A stretch of DNA of 64,000 nt. It comes from CBDFLD01 sp965249005 (GTDB lineage Bacteria > Acidobacteriota > UBA6911). The notes under the pieces are model-generated. The model ran no database searches. It was given only the letters and a program-made list of their open reading frames with translations, and was not told where the DNA came from. Position numbers and translations under genes: made by a program. Positions 52,213-61,817 of the stretch are shown one piece after another. The stretch lies in contig CBDFLD010000023.1 in NCBI GenBank assembly GCA_965249005.1, forward strand, positions 620,001 through 684,000, given 5' to 3'. The stretch's first letter is position 1, and each line of letters opens with the position of its first letter.

Positions 52213-53646
52213 ATGGCTGGAATTATTTCCTACGGCGGCTACGTGCCGCGATATCGGCTTTCGAGTGAGGTACTCAGTGCCGCCTGGGGGCAACCGGTCC
52301 CGCCGGGTTGCCGTGCCGTCGCCAACGCTGACGAGGACAGCCTCACCTTGGCCGTAGAAGCCTCATTGGACGCGCTTTTGATGCGAGAAGGGCTCGACGC
52401 CGGTTACAAGAACACGATCGGCTCGCTGATTTTCGCCTCGACAACCTCGCCGTACGTCGAAAAGCAAGCGAGCACGATGATCGCGTCGGTGTGCGACCTG
52501 CAGCGAAGCGTCCGCACTCATGATATTGGCAACTCGCTGCGCGCCGGCACCCAAGCCATCCAAACGGCACTGGATGCTGTCGCTGCCGGAAGCGTGTCTC
52601 AGGCATTGGTGGCGGCGGCCGACACGAGAAAAGCTGCCCCGAAGAGTTCCGGCGAGACCAGCCTCGGAGACGGCGCCGCCGCTCTGATACTGGGCAAAGA
52701 GGACGTCGTGGCTGAAGTCGTTGCATCCCACTCCATCTCGGACGAGATCACGGACTCGTGGCGGCAGACGACGGAGCCGTTCTCACGCTCCTGGGAAGAG
52801 CGGTTCACGCAAACCCAGGGCTACCTCAAGGTCGTTCCCGAGGCCATTCGCGAAATACTGGACGCAAACGGGATTCCGCCGGATAAGATCTCCAGGATTG
52901 TCGGCAGCGGGCCGGACGCCCGTGCCCTTCCGGCGGCCGTGAAGCGCGCGGGGATGGATCCCGCCAAGTTGGCGGATCATCTGATGGGAACGGTCGGAAA
53001 CACAGGAGTCGCCTTGCCCTTGATGGTATTGTCCCACGCGTTGGAGACGGCCCAGCCGGGAGAGAAGATACTGCTCTTTGGCTATGGCAACGGGGCAGAC
53101 GTCTTCGTTTTGGAAGTAACCCCCGCCATCGTTCCCTACCGGGAGACCAAGAAGCGGGGCGTCGGCTATTATCTGGGACGATCCGCACCCATGGTGTCGT
53201 ACGAGCAGTTCATCAAGTTTCGCGACCTCATTACCACCGATGCGGCGCGGAGGGATGCCCCGGCAGCCTCGGCCGTCCAAACCTGGCGTGACCGAGATGT
53301 GATTTACCGGCTCATGGGCATGAAGTGCACGTCTTGTGGTGCGCTGCAGTATCCCCCTCAGCGGGTTTGTTACAAGTGTCAGACGCTGGACCAGGCGGAA
53401 TCGATTCGATTCGCCGGCCATAACGCGACGTTGTTTACCTTCACGCTGGACTACCTGAACGCGGACATCGATCCGCCTACGGTAATGTGCGTGATCGATT
53501 TCGAGACGGGCGGCCGGATGTACTGTATGATGTCCGACAGGGACCCGGAACAGGTCCAAATCGGAATGCCCCTGGAAATGACCTTTCGCAAAATCTACGA
53601 GGCGGGCGGCTTTAACAACTACTTTTGGAAGTGCCGGCCGATCTGA
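52213..53646 (+). CDS. HMG-CoA synthase-like protein fused to a DUF35 zinc/OB-fold domain
   Basis: 477 aa from the ATG at 52213 (GGAGG at 52204-52208). Residues 1-345 are a thiolase-fold protein of the archaeal-type HMG-CoA synthase family (GDGAAALILG, LFGYGNGADVFVLEV). Where active enzymes have a catalytic Cys before KAGT, this protein reads NSLRAGT, so classical HMG-CoA synthase chemistry is unlikely. Residues about 370-477 are a DUF35 domain: a rubredoxin-like zinc knuckle (CTSCGALQYPPQRVCYKC) and an OB-fold. In archaea thiolase, HMG-CoA synthase and DUF35 form one complex; here two are fused and the thiolase gene follows. The substrate is unknown. Confidence 0.85.
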   Translation: MAGIISYGGYVPRYRLSSEVLSAAWGQPVPPGCRAVANADEDSLTLAVEASLDALLMREGLDAGYKNTIGSLIFASTTSPYVEKQASTMIASVCDLQRSVRTHDIGNSLRAGTQAIQTALDAVAAGSVSQALVAAADTRKAAPKSSGETSLGDGAAALILGKEDVVAEVVASHSISDEITDSWRQTTEPFSRSWEERFTQTQGYLKVVPEAIREILDANGIPPDKISRIVGSGPDARALPAAVKRAGMDPAKLADHLMGTVGNTGVALPLMVLSHALETAQPGEKILLFGYGNGADVFVLEVTPAIVPYRETKKRGVGYYLGRSAPMVSYEQFIKFRDLITTDAARRDAPAASAVQTWRDRDVIYRLMGMKCTSCGALQYPPQRVCYKCQTLDQAESIRFAGHNATLFTFTLDYLNADIDPPTVMCVIDFETGGRMYCMMSDRDPEQVQIGMPLEMTFRKIYEAGGFNNYFWKCRPI

Positions 53647-53696
53647 GAGTAGTAGCGGCCTACGTCGGGAGACTTTCTAGCAACCAGGAGTTGGAC

Positions 53697-54854
53697 ATGA
53701 AAAACATAGCGGATCAAGTGGCGATCATCGGGATGGGGTGCACGAAGTTCGGCGAGAATTGGAACAAATCCGCAGATGACATGATCGTTGAAGCATGCCA
53801 CGAGGCCTTCGAGGACGCGGGTATTCGCGCCGACCAGGTCGAGGCGGGATGGGTCGGAACCTTGACATCGGGCGTTTCCGGTCTGAGCTTGTCGAGTCCT
53901 CTGAAGCTGCAATACATTCCCGTGACGCGAGTGGAGAACATGTGTGCCACGGGTCAAGACGCCCTTCGAAACGCCACTTTCGCCGTCGCCGCTGGCGCCT
54001 ACGATGTTGTCTTGGTAGCCGGTTTCGAGAAACTCAAGGATTCCGGCCTATCCGGTTTGCCAGGCGCCGCAGCAAGCGTCATCGATGCGGGAAACACCGC
54101 TCCTGGTGGGTTTGCTCTCGCCGCAAACCGATATTTTCACCAGTATGGCGCCGGTAAGGAGACCCTGGCGAAGATATCGGTCAAGAATCATTACAACGGA
54201 GCGCGAAATCCCAAGGCCCATTTTCAAAAGGAGATATCGTTCGAGAAGGCAATGAAGGCCCCGACGATCGCGTCCCCCCTTGGGCTGTTTGATTGTTGTC
54301 CCACAACCGATGGTGCAGCGGCTGCGGTGATCACCCGGAGGGAACTGGCTGAGAAATTCACAGATCAGTTCGTCACGGTAAAAGGAATGGGCTTGGCCGT
54401 GGGGCCCGGCAGCGGCCGCTTGGACGACCAATTCTCGTTTACTAGCTTCCGGGAGATCAAGGAGGCCTCCCGGCAGGCCTACGAGCAGGCCGGCGTTACG
54501 GACCCGCGTAGCCAGATCAGCATGGCGGAAGTCCACGACTGCTTCACGATCACGGAGTTGATCATATACGAGGATTTGGGTTTCTGTGAGCCGGGAACAG
54601 CCCCCAAAGAGGTGGACACCGGCACCTTCACCCTGGAGGGAGAGCTTCCGGTCAATACCGACGGTGGGCTGAAATCGTTCGGGCATCCGATTGGGGCCAG
54701 CGGGTTGCGAATGCTCTATGAATGTTATCAACAGTTGAATGGCAACGCGGGGCCGCGTCAAGTACCCAACCCGAAAATGGCTTTGGCCCATAACCTTGGA
54801 GGATACCCGGGAGCCTTTACCTGCAGCGTCATCATCGTGGCGAACCCGAACTGA
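53697..54854 (+). CDS. thiolase-family protein (acetyl-CoA acetyltransferase-like, SCP2-type)
   Basis: 385 aa from the ATG at 53697 (AGGAG at 53686-53690). The nucleophile is Cys83 in RVENMCATGQDAL. The His of MAEVHDCFTITE and the C-terminal GGLKSFGHPIGASGLRM are the other active-site elements typical of SCP2/archaeal thiolases. It makes or cleaves 3-ketoacyl-CoA. It is paired with the HMG-CoA-synthase-like/DUF35 fusion upstream, and the pair probably forms a channelled complex. The final 23 bases overlap the convergent DUF4126 gene. Confidence 0.9.
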   Translation: MKNIADQVAIIGMGCTKFGENWNKSADDMIVEACHEAFEDAGIRADQVEAGWVGTLTSGVSGLSLSSPLKLQYIPVTRVENMCATGQDALRNATFAVAAGAYDVVLVAGFEKLKDSGLSGLPGAAASVIDAGNTAPGGFALAANRYFHQYGAGKETLAKISVKNHYNGARNPKAHFQKEISFEKAMKAPTIASPLGLFDCCPTTDGAAAAVITRRELAEKFTDQFVTVKGMGLAVGPGSGRLDDQFSFTSFREIKEASRQAYEQAGVTDPRSQISMAEVHDCFTITELIIYEDLGFCEPGTAPKEVDTGTFTLEGELPVNTDGGLKSFGHPIGASGLRMLYECYQQLNGNAGPRQVPNPKMALAHNLGGYPGAFTCSVIIVANPN

Positions 54855-55431
54855 ACCTGTTTATGCGACCCGTAGCTTTGCGAAACCCTCGCCACAGCTT
54901 TACCAGCAGATACACCGATCCGAACATCAAGATCACCACGAGGCCGATCGTGGCTACTGGGTGAGCCGCGGCGATCCAGGCCAAAAACATCGAGCTACCG
55001 TCCTCGATCAGGCTGGCCGACCAGTTTGTCATCGGCTCGGGGCTCGCATTGATCGCAACCCTCGCGGAGGCCTTGGCACCGTGGGAGGTCAAGGCGACCG
55101 TCCCCGCCAGCAGCGCCGCCGCCACTCTCCATGCCTCGGGAACACCCCAAAAGGCGCTATAAGCAAGAAGTGCCGCTGCCGGAGGCCGGACAAATGTATG
55201 GACGGAGTCCCAGGCAGTATCCAACCATGGGATCTTGTCCGCGAAGAACTCGAGACAGTACAGGGCGGCCGCAATAAAGAGCACAACCGGCTCGGCCAAG
55301 ACGTGCAATGTCGGTGGGAGTTCGATCACACCAAACCGCTGCAGAAGCCCGAGTACGGTGATTGTTGCGTAAAGATTCAGCCCCGAGGCAAAGGAAGTCC
55401 CCAGCGTGAATCCCAGCAACTCGAGAGTCAT
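54832..55431 (-). CDS. DUF4126 family membrane protein
   Basis: 199 aa with about four to five hydrophobic segments. The N-terminus LGFTLGTSFASGLNLYATI is the DUF4126 signature, and FFADKIPWLDTAWDSVHTFVRPPA is another conserved stretch (shown only in part: IPWLDTAWDSVHTFVRP). The function of the family is unknown. It converges on the thiolase gene with a 23-base overlap and has no obvious operon partner. Confidence 0.87.
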   Translation of the reverse strand: MTLELLGFTLGTSFASGLNLYATITVLGLLQRFGVIELPPTLHVLAEPVVLFIAAALYCLEFFADKIPWLDTAWDSVHTFVRPPAAALLAYSAFWGVPEAWRVAAALLAGTVALTSHGAKASARVAINASPEPMTNWSASLIEDGSSMFLAWIAAAHPVATIGLVVILMFGSVYLLVKLWRGFRKATGRINRFSSGSPR

Positions 55432-55578
55432 GGGCTAGTCCTCATGATGCGGTAAATATGGACTGCGCAGCCCGTTTACGACCGTCTACAGGCGGCAGAA
55501 CCCAAAGACCGTTGCCACGGCCCAGTTGTAAGTACGATTGCGGTGACGGGAAAGTTCCTTGCACCAACGTTGGTGTGG

Positions 55579-56445
55579 CTATCGATTGGAAACGAAGTAC
55601 TTGTCCTCTATCTCTTGATTGTGGACCATCTCGTTGGCCGTGATCGCCCATGTGGCCATGAACGTACTGCCTTGCCCTTCAACGGAGAAATCGATCGTGT
55701 ACTTGTGCGGAAGCGTGCAGCCGTCCACTTCCCTGAAATCTTCGAAGCGCTCCAACAACAAGAATATCGTATCCCGCATACGCGCCGATTCATTCGGATT
55801 GAACCCCATCGCTGCCGGGATTCGGAGCCTGTGTTCTGTTCTTACGTGCTGGAAGGATTCCCTATCGAAGAACAGTTTCACCTTGATGTCCCTGGGGCCT
55901 TTTCTGCGCTGGTATTCGAGCTCCTGATACTGGACGCCATCCACCTTCTTCTGGCGGGTCTTCAACTTCGGCTTTCTCTCCTCTAGCTCGAGAAGCGCCC
56001 AGGCACTGGACAGGACGCCACCCAGTAGACCCTCCTTCATCAGGACCTGGTGTGTGTAGACAAAGTCTCCCAGTGGGGATCTGACTCCCGGCTTGAGATA
56101 GCCCGCCGTGACGTGATCTCCATCAAACGCCAGATACTCTCCGGGGTAATCCAAGGCGCTGAAATTCATCATGACGGCGGAATGGTTGCCCTTGGAAATA
56201 ATGTGGGAGGTTCCATTCAAGAGACCCGTGCTACCCAAACGGAACCGGACCTCCACAACGCCGTTCACGACCCGGCTTTGGATTTTCGAACGCGCCTCCG
56301 AGGTACCAATGGCTTCCAGGTGTCTTGCCACGACCTCGTCGGGCTTGAATTTCTTGTCTTTGGACAAAGCGGCCCGCGGTGCAGCCAGAAGCGCGACAGC
56401 TAGAATGACAAAGGAAAAAAGGATATAAGACGTTTTTTCCAACAT
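55579..56445 (-). CDS. secreted protein of unknown function
   Basis: 288 aa with a clear signal peptide (about 1-28, ending RAALSKD). The mature part is beta-rich (VVNGVVEVRFRLGSTG, YPGEYLAFDGDHVTAGY, KVDGVQYQELEYQRRK), resembling LolA/LppX-like lipid-binding folds or outer-membrane sorting-factor relatives. No motif is decisive. It is a single gene with a 130-200 base spacer on each side. It may handle lipid or lipoprotein in the periplasm, but that is speculation. Confidence 0.72.
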   Translation of the reverse strand: MLEKTSYILFSFVILAVALLAAPRAALSKDKKFKPDEVVARHLEAIGTSEARSKIQSRVVNGVVEVRFRLGSTGLLNGTSHIISKGNHSAVMMNFSALDYPGEYLAFDGDHVTAGYLKPGVRSPLGDFVYTHQVLMKEGLLGGVLSSAWALLELEERKPKLKTRQKKVDGVQYQELEYQRRKGPRDIKVKLFFDRESFQHVRTEHRLRIPAAMGFNPNESARMRDTIFLLLERFEDFREVDGCTLPHKYTIDFSVEGQGSTFMATWAITANEMVHNQEIEDKYFVSNR

Positions 56446-56672
56446 AGCCCCTCTCCACTTCCCCCTCAGGGTATCCCGACCCGGTGCTGGATGGAATTCG
56501 GGAATGGGGATTCAGAAGACTGTTACCAATATGACGAATTCTGGCGCAAGATCCAGTACAACTTTCAATACCCTAGTTTTGAACTGGATTCAAGCCCAAG
56601 GTACCCGTAAAGTCTAAGGGCGGCTCGGCCTAGGTGTGGGTTGGATGGGTGTGGCCAAACTGCGGGGGCGGC

Positions 56673-57662
56673 TTACCCGGGTTCTTCGCGGCTCATCCCC
56701 TCGAAAAGGGTCGCCAGTACCTGAAGGTATTCTTCGCGGTAGTCATACTCCATTTTCAGGTACCGCATTCTGGTTTCGCTGCTGACCTGCACGGTTCCGC
56801 TGGCGTTGTCATAGTCGAACGCGACTCCCGTTGGGTCAACCAGAGGGAGCGGGCCGTTCACGAAATCCGGTTGAACCAGTTCCGAGAGCCGCGAGGGAAA
56901 GGTCCCGTACCTGCTTCGATACTTCGTCAACAAGAACTCGAGCAACCAACGGCGCTCGTCGGCTTCAATGCTCTGCAGGTGGTTCTTGGCGTTTTCTCGG
57001 ATCTCCTGTCTCGAGGATTCTTGCAAGCGATGGGTCCACAGCTGCTTGGCCGTCTTTATTGCGCCGCCCCGAGACAACGCTTTGGCCGCCAGGGTGTCCA
57101 TCCATTCCGGGACGCCGTCGATCTTGGCTCCCGCCAGCCACACGTTGCCCGCGTTTTGAAATTCCTTCAAGTAGTGGAAGTAAACAATTCCCTTGGCGAA
57201 CTGCAGGCGCCACTCCTTGGGATTCCGCTCAATTCCCATGTCCAATAGCTTGAGGGCCTCTCGTGGCTTGCCGGCGCCCAACGGTTCGTCCTCGGCCAGA
57301 AACGTGCTCCCGAAATGATAGGTGTCCAGCATCCTGGGATCGAGTGTCGCGGTGATGGACAGCAGGGTCGCGAGATTCCCATAGCGGGATGCTCTTCGGT
57401 CCGCCTGATCTCTTCGGCCGTAGTACTGAACGGTGCGCATCCAATAGACGTCGGCAAGGAGGCCATCGTACCCCAGGGCCAAACGCTTGACCGCTTGGGG
57501 CGATCCAAAATAAAGGACATCCACTATTCGAGACTGTTTTTCGAAATGCTGATCGACCATCTGTTGACCAAACACGACCAGGGAGCTACCCAGCAGTAGC
57601 AGCGCGGTCGGGAGCCACCGACGCATGAGGGCCATTCCGTGTGCCACTGAATCCATCCTCAT
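56673..57662 (-). CDS. TPR-containing protein encoded with an ABC transporter
   Basis: 329 aa from an ATG at 57662 that overlaps the permease stop as ATGA; the frame is open upstream inside the permease gene. A membrane anchor (about 18-34) is followed by TPR-like helices (GNLATLLSITATLDPRM, EALKLLDMGIERNPKEW). The C-terminal part resembles type IV pilus or secretion-associated domains (LVQPDFVNGPLPLVDPTG). The coupling to an ABC-2 permease and ATPase suggests it assists that transporter. The substrate is unknown. Confidence 0.8.
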   Translation of the reverse strand: MRMDSVAHGMALMRRWLPTALLLLGSSLVVFGQQMVDQHFEKQSRIVDVLYFGSPQAVKRLALGYDGLLADVYWMRTVQYYGRRDQADRRASRYGNLATLLSITATLDPRMLDTYHFGSTFLAEDEPLGAGKPREALKLLDMGIERNPKEWRLQFAKGIVYFHYLKEFQNAGNVWLAGAKIDGVPEWMDTLAAKALSRGGAIKTAKQLWTHRLQESSRQEIRENAKNHLQSIEADERRWLLEFLLTKYRSRYGTFPSRLSELVQPDFVNGPLPLVDPTGVAFDYDNASGTVQVSSETRMRYLKMEYDYREEYLQVLATLFEGMSREEPG

Positions 57663-58450
57663 TTGAAGTCTCGACGCGAGAAGACCAAAATCGCGATCCC
57701 GAGTAAAACACAGGTGTAGGATAGTCCGTAGAACGTGACCCACAGAACGCCGGAGACGTCGATGGGATCCTGATACGCGGCATTTTGAATGACGTTCTGG
57801 CCGTTGACAATCGTGAAGTTCGAGATATTGGGGAGGAGGTAGTAGAAAACCCGGCACGATGCCGACACGATTGTCGATTGCGTCAGTCGCCCAAACTCCA
57901 GCAGGTCCGCATTGAAATGGCCAATCGTCCAGACAAAGAGAGTAAACAACGCCGACAGAGCAGGTGTGGAGAAGGTCGAGAAAACGAGAGCTATTGCGGT
58001 CGTCAAGGCCAAAGAAAGAAAAGTGAGATAAACCGCTGGAATCAGCGCGAGATACCCGGACGCTCCCACGCTTCCGTGATAGAGAATGGTCATCATCAGG
58101 GCAGCCGTCATCACGGCCACGTTCACGAACAGGGTGAACAATAGCCCGAGATATTTTCCAAGAATAAACTCCCAGCGGTGAATCGGTTTCGCCAGAAGCG
58201 CGTAAACCGTTCGCTTCTCGATCTCCTTGAACACCAGCCCTATGCCGATGAAAATGGCAATGAGGGTCCCGAAGATCGAGATAGCCGAGAGTCCCAGGTC
58301 CACGATCACCTTCTCTTCATGACCGAGGGTCAGCTGGCCTAGGACCATGGAGCTCAGAATCATGAGCAGGGCAAAAAGGATCAGATTGTAGAGGATTTTG
58401 TCCCGGATGTTCTCTCGAAAGGTATTTCGCGCAATGGCTATTACTTTCAT
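57659..58450 (-). CDS. ABC-2 type transporter permease
   Basis: 263 aa from the ATG at 58450, where AGGGA is five bases upstream; a TTG at 58465 overlapping the ATPase stop is an alternative. Six membrane segments. EIEKRTVYALLAKPIHRWEF is the conserved cytoplasmic loop of ABC-2 permeases (GldF/NosY-like). It follows its ATPase gene and overlaps the TPR gene by four bases. Export of an unknown substrate is likely. Confidence 0.88.
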   Translation of the reverse strand: MKVIAIARNTFRENIRDKILYNLILFALLMILSSMVLGQLTLGHEEKVIVDLGLSAISIFGTLIAIFIGIGLVFKEIEKRTVYALLAKPIHRWEFILGKYLGLLFTLFVNVAVMTAALMMTILYHGSVGASGYLALIPAVYLTFLSLALTTAIALVFSTFSTPALSALFTLFVWTIGHFNADLLEFGRLTQSTIVSASCRVFYYLLPNISNFTIVNGQNVIQNAAYQDPIDVSGVLWVTFYGLSYTCVLLGIAILVFSRRDFK

Positions 58451-58461
58451 GAAAATCCCTG

Positions 58462-59391
58462 TCAAGACATTTGTACTTCTTGATAGAAGTGGTCCTCCAG
58501 AGAGGGTCGAATCGGGTGAACCGAGAGGAGCTCAGACCCCTGACCAACGGCATAGGAGATGACCGACTCGACCTTGGCGCTCGAACTGCTGGTGCGCAGC
58601 TGGAGCCGTTTCCCTACAGGTATCATTTCGTCACACATGGAACCGAGGACGTCGAGCATGTCGTCGCTCACGTTCGCCAGCAGGATTTCATGACCTTGAA
58701 TCGTCGCCTTGAGCAGCTCATGAAGCGGTCCTACCTCTCGTAGCTTCCCCTTGTTCATGATGGCGACCCGGTCGCAAAGAGCCTCCACATCAGGCAGGAT
58801 GTGCGAGCTGAAGAACACCGTCACCCCTTGGGATCTCAGCGTCTGGATAATCTGCCGCACTTCCCTTCGGCCGAGCGGATCCAATCCGGACATCGGCTCA
58901 TCGAGGAAAACCACCTTCGGTTCGTTGATGAGGGCCTGGGCAATGCCGATCCGCTGTACCATCCCCTTGGAGAACTTTCTCAGTTGCTGCTTTCGTGCCT
59001 CCACCAGACCCACCGCTGCCAATAGCTCTTCCACCTTTTTCCGTACCCTGGATTTTTCCATTCCGAACAGAGATCCCATGTAGGTCAGGATTTCCTCGGC
59101 GGTCAGGTAGTCATAAAAGTACGGATTTTCAGGGAGATACCCAATCTGGTGGCGCAAGTCGACAGAACCAGCCGGCAGATCCAAGATCCGGGCTGTCCCT
59201 GAAGTCGGCCCGATCAGATTCATCAGCAGCTTCAGCGTCGTGGTCTTGCCTGCACCGTTCGGGCCCAGAAATCCAAAAACCTCTCCGGAGTCGACATTCA
59301 GAGTCAAGTTGTCGAGGGCACGCACCGGCCGCTTGCGCCAGAAGCCGGTCTGGAAATCCTTGGTCAGGTTCTCAATCTCGATGACAGCCAT
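58462..59391 (-). CDS. ABC transporter ATP-binding protein (GldA/NosF-like)
   Basis: 309 aa. Walker A GPNGAGKTTTLK, Q-loop IGYLPENPYFYDYLT, signature RKFSKGMVQRIGIAQA, Walker B VVFLDEPMSGLDP and the switch His in FFSSHILPD. The C-terminal domain of about 90 residues ends in RPSLEDHFYQEV, typical of ABC-2 exporter ATPases. It is the first gene of a three-gene transcript with the permease and the TPR protein. The substrate is not predictable. Confidence 0.92.
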   Translation of the reverse strand: MAVIEIENLTKDFQTGFWRKRPVRALDNLTLNVDSGEVFGFLGPNGAGKTTTLKLLMNLIGPTSGTARILDLPAGSVDLRHQIGYLPENPYFYDYLTAEEILTYMGSLFGMEKSRVRKKVEELLAAVGLVEARKQQLRKFSKGMVQRIGIAQALINEPKVVFLDEPMSGLDPLGRREVRQIIQTLRSQGVTVFFSSHILPDVEALCDRVAIMNKGKLREVGPLHELLKATIQGHEILLANVSDDMLDVLGSMCDEMIPVGKRLQLRTSSSSAKVESVISYAVGQGSELLSVHPIRPSLEDHFYQEVQMS

Positions 59392-59581
59392 ACATCAAAC
59401 CTGTTTCCAATCTCTGGTCATTATCCTAGGCATATCGGAAATTCAGGGCTTTTCGATATATTTGAATGGGATGGAATCGTGCTTGTTTCTCTCGGCGAGA
59501 TCCGGCTGGAACCCGGCAGGTACCAACAAACTCGGAGCTGCTCTTGCCGTGGCGGCACGCCAGGCATATGCCGAATGTGGG

Positions 59582-60328
59582 TTATTCTCGAGCGAGATCT
59601 CGGTTTCTCTGCCGCAGCACTTCGTAGAGGACAATGCCGGCGGCAACGCCGACGTTGTAGGAACCGACTTTTCCAATGATGGGGATCCGCACCAGGAAAT
59701 CACACTTCGTACGCACCAGACGGTGCAAGCCCTTTCCTTCCCCTCCCAACACGAGGGCGGTAGAGTCGGAGTAGTCGGCCTGCCACAATGGTGTTTCGCC
59801 CTCAGGGTGTAGTCCGGCTACCCAGTAGCCGTTCTTTTTCAATTCATCGAGGGCGTTCGATGTGTTCGGCACCCGAGCAATCGGCAAATGATGGGCGGCA
59901 CCGGCACTGGTTCGGACCGCAGTTGGTGTCAGACGTGCGCTTCTCCGGGTGGGAAGGATCACACCGTCCACGCCGGCCGCCTCGGAAGAACGCAATACGG
60001 CGCCCAGGTTTTGAGGATCCTCGATCCCATCCAGCACCACGAGAAGTCCCGGAGAGGATGCGCGTGAAAGAAGCTCTTCCAAGTCATACGTCTCGAGACT
60101 GGTCATGAATCCAATAACCCCTTGGTGTTTCCCCTTGTCGGCCTTCGCGTCGAGCCAACTCTTGTCCTCGAAGTAAACCGGAATGGACTGCTTGCGTGCG
60201 AGGTCGACTACCGTTCGCGTTCGGGAGTCCTTCTTATGTCGTTGAATGCAGACGCGTTCCAGCCTTCTTGGATTCGCAGTCACCGCTTCCATGACGGAGT
60301 GGAATCCGTAGATTTTTGAATTGCTCAC
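59582..60328 (-). CDS. rlmB: 23S rRNA (guanosine-2'-O-)-methyltransferase RlmB (SpoU/TrmH family)
   Basis: 248 aa. The N-terminal substrate-binding domain starts MSNSKIYGFHSVMEAV. The SPOUT domain has the three family motifs: IEDPQNLGAVLRSSEAAGVDG in part (NLGAVLRSSEA), ALVLGGEGKGLHRLV, and IPIIGKVGSYNVGVAAGI, which form the knot and bind S-adenosylmethionine. It modifies the peptidyl-transferase-region guanosine in 23S rRNA. The ATG overlaps the ispDF stop by four bases. Confidence 0.92.
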   Translation of the reverse strand: MSNSKIYGFHSVMEAVTANPRRLERVCIQRHKKDSRTRTVVDLARKQSIPVYFEDKSWLDAKADKGKHQGVIGFMTSLETYDLEELLSRASSPGLLVVLDGIEDPQNLGAVLRSSEAAGVDGVILPTRRSARLTPTAVRTSAGAAHHLPIARVPNTSNALDELKKNGYWVAGLHPEGETPLWQADYSDSTALVLGGEGKGLHRLVRTKCDFLVRIPIIGKVGSYNVGVAAGIVLYEVLRQRNRDLARE

Positions 60329-61596
60329 CTTTGTTTCCCCGTTCGCTCGAGCAAGGCCACGGCTTGCGCGGATATTCCCTCCTCACGTCCTTCGGCGTTC
60401 ATGCCTTCCGTCGTGGTCGCCTTGATGTTGACTCGATCTACCGCAACTCCGAGCGCTTCTGCGATGTTGTGGCACATTCGTTTTCGATAGCGGCCGATCT
60501 TCGGACGCTGTGCGAGGAGGGTGGCATCCACGTTCGAAACAGCCCACCCCTCCGTCGCCATGCGTTTGCGAAGCTCGACCAGAAACTCCAGGCTCCTGCG
60601 GTCTCGATTGGTAGAATCCCGGTCGGGAAAATGCTGGCCAATGTCGCCCCACCCCAGAGCGCCCAAAACGGCGTCGGCAATCGAATGGGTCAGAACATCG
60701 GCGTCCGAATGGCCCAGGAGCCCCTTTTTGAAAGCGATCTCGACCCCCCCCAGAATCATTCTTCGTCCATGGGCCAGTCGATGGTAGTCCACCCCGTGAC
60801 CAACACGCATTGAGAGCTCCTTTTCGTATGCCGTCGTGCGCCGACGCTTGGCACTTCCTTGATTGGCAGCCCTTTCGCCGGACAGGATTTGCTCCGCGAC
60901 GACGAGATCCCCTGGGTGCGTTATCTTTATGTTATCCACCGATCCCGAAATAACACTCACCGGCGACCCGAACCACCGCACCACGGAAGATTCATCGGTA
61001 CCGACGAACCCTTCCGCTCGCGCCCGGGCAAGCGCGGCAGCCAACAGTTCCGCGCGAAAGCACTGCGGGGTCTGGATCGCAAACAGTTCGCTTCGCGGTG
61101 GGGTCTTTTGAATGCGCCCGCTCGCAGACACTCTTTGGATGGTCTCGGTTGCTGGTAGACCCGGTACGGCTCCCCCCAGCTTCCAGGCTGCGCGAACGAC
61201 CCGTATCATCGTGTCTCGATCACACAACGGACGAACGGCATCGTGCACCAGAATCAGCTCGATGTCCCCACGCAGTCTCCCCACTCCCCTGTGGACGGAG
61301 TCTTGCCGAGTCTTGCCTCCGACCACGCATTGCACCGGAACCCTCCACGGGCGGCGCGCCAGTATTTCTTTCGTTTGTCCGAGATACTTAGCGGGTGACG
61401 CCACGACAACCTGGCAGACGTCGGCGAGAGAAAGGATCCGATCGATAGTATGGACAAGGACTGGCTTTCCGGCTAACTCCAGGAACTGCTTCGGAGCCGT
61501 TGCTCCCATTCGCGAACCGATCCCTCCGGCGGCGATAACCGCGGCGACCTTGCAATTGAGATCATCAGACGACCGAAGATGAGTGGCTCTGGCCAT
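60325..61596 (-). CDS. ispDF: bifunctional IspD/IspF (MEP isoprenoid pathway)
   Basis: 423 aa fusion. The IspD domain (about 15-240, cytidylyltransferase for methylerythritol phosphate) has VIAAGGIGSRMGATAPKQF and VLVHDAVRPLC. The IspF domain (about 262-420, cyclodiphosphate synthase) has the metal-ligand GHGVDYHRL, LLGHSDADVLTH, the FPDRDSTNRDRRS loop and TTTEGMNAEGREEGI. The order skips IspE, as in other IspDF fusions. It lies between the PIN-TRAM gene and rlmB, a common bacterial arrangement. Confidence 0.94.
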   Translation of the reverse strand: MARATHLRSSDDLNCKVAAVIAAGGIGSRMGATAPKQFLELAGKPVLVHTIDRILSLADVCQVVVASPAKYLGQTKEILARRPWRVPVQCVVGGKTRQDSVHRGVGRLRGDIELILVHDAVRPLCDRDTMIRVVRAAWKLGGAVPGLPATETIQRVSASGRIQKTPPRSELFAIQTPQCFRAELLAAALARARAEGFVGTDESSVVRWFGSPVSVISGSVDNIKITHPGDLVVAEQILSGERAANQGSAKRRRTTAYEKELSMRVGHGVDYHRLAHGRRMILGGVEIAFKKGLLGHSDADVLTHSIADAVLGALGWGDIGQHFPDRDSTNRDRRSLEFLVELRKRMATEGWAVSNVDATLLAQRPKIGRYRKRMCHNIAEALGVAVDRVNIKATTTEGMNAEGREEGISAQAVALLERTGKQR

Positions 61597-61817
61597 AGAT
61601 CCCCTTTGGAATCACAACTCTGTCCGGCCTGATCCCTCGATGCGCAGAGACACGCATGCAGCAGACATTTAGCCGAAGGGGTGCGGGTCACACTGGCCGG
61701 ACCCAACGATACAAGAGCACTTGGCTGGAACGAAAGGCTGAAGACGCTTCGGAATGTAAACGGAACCAAAGGATGGTCTGGCGGAGAGCCGCTCGGGGTT
61801 CGTTACACGCAAGTCGT

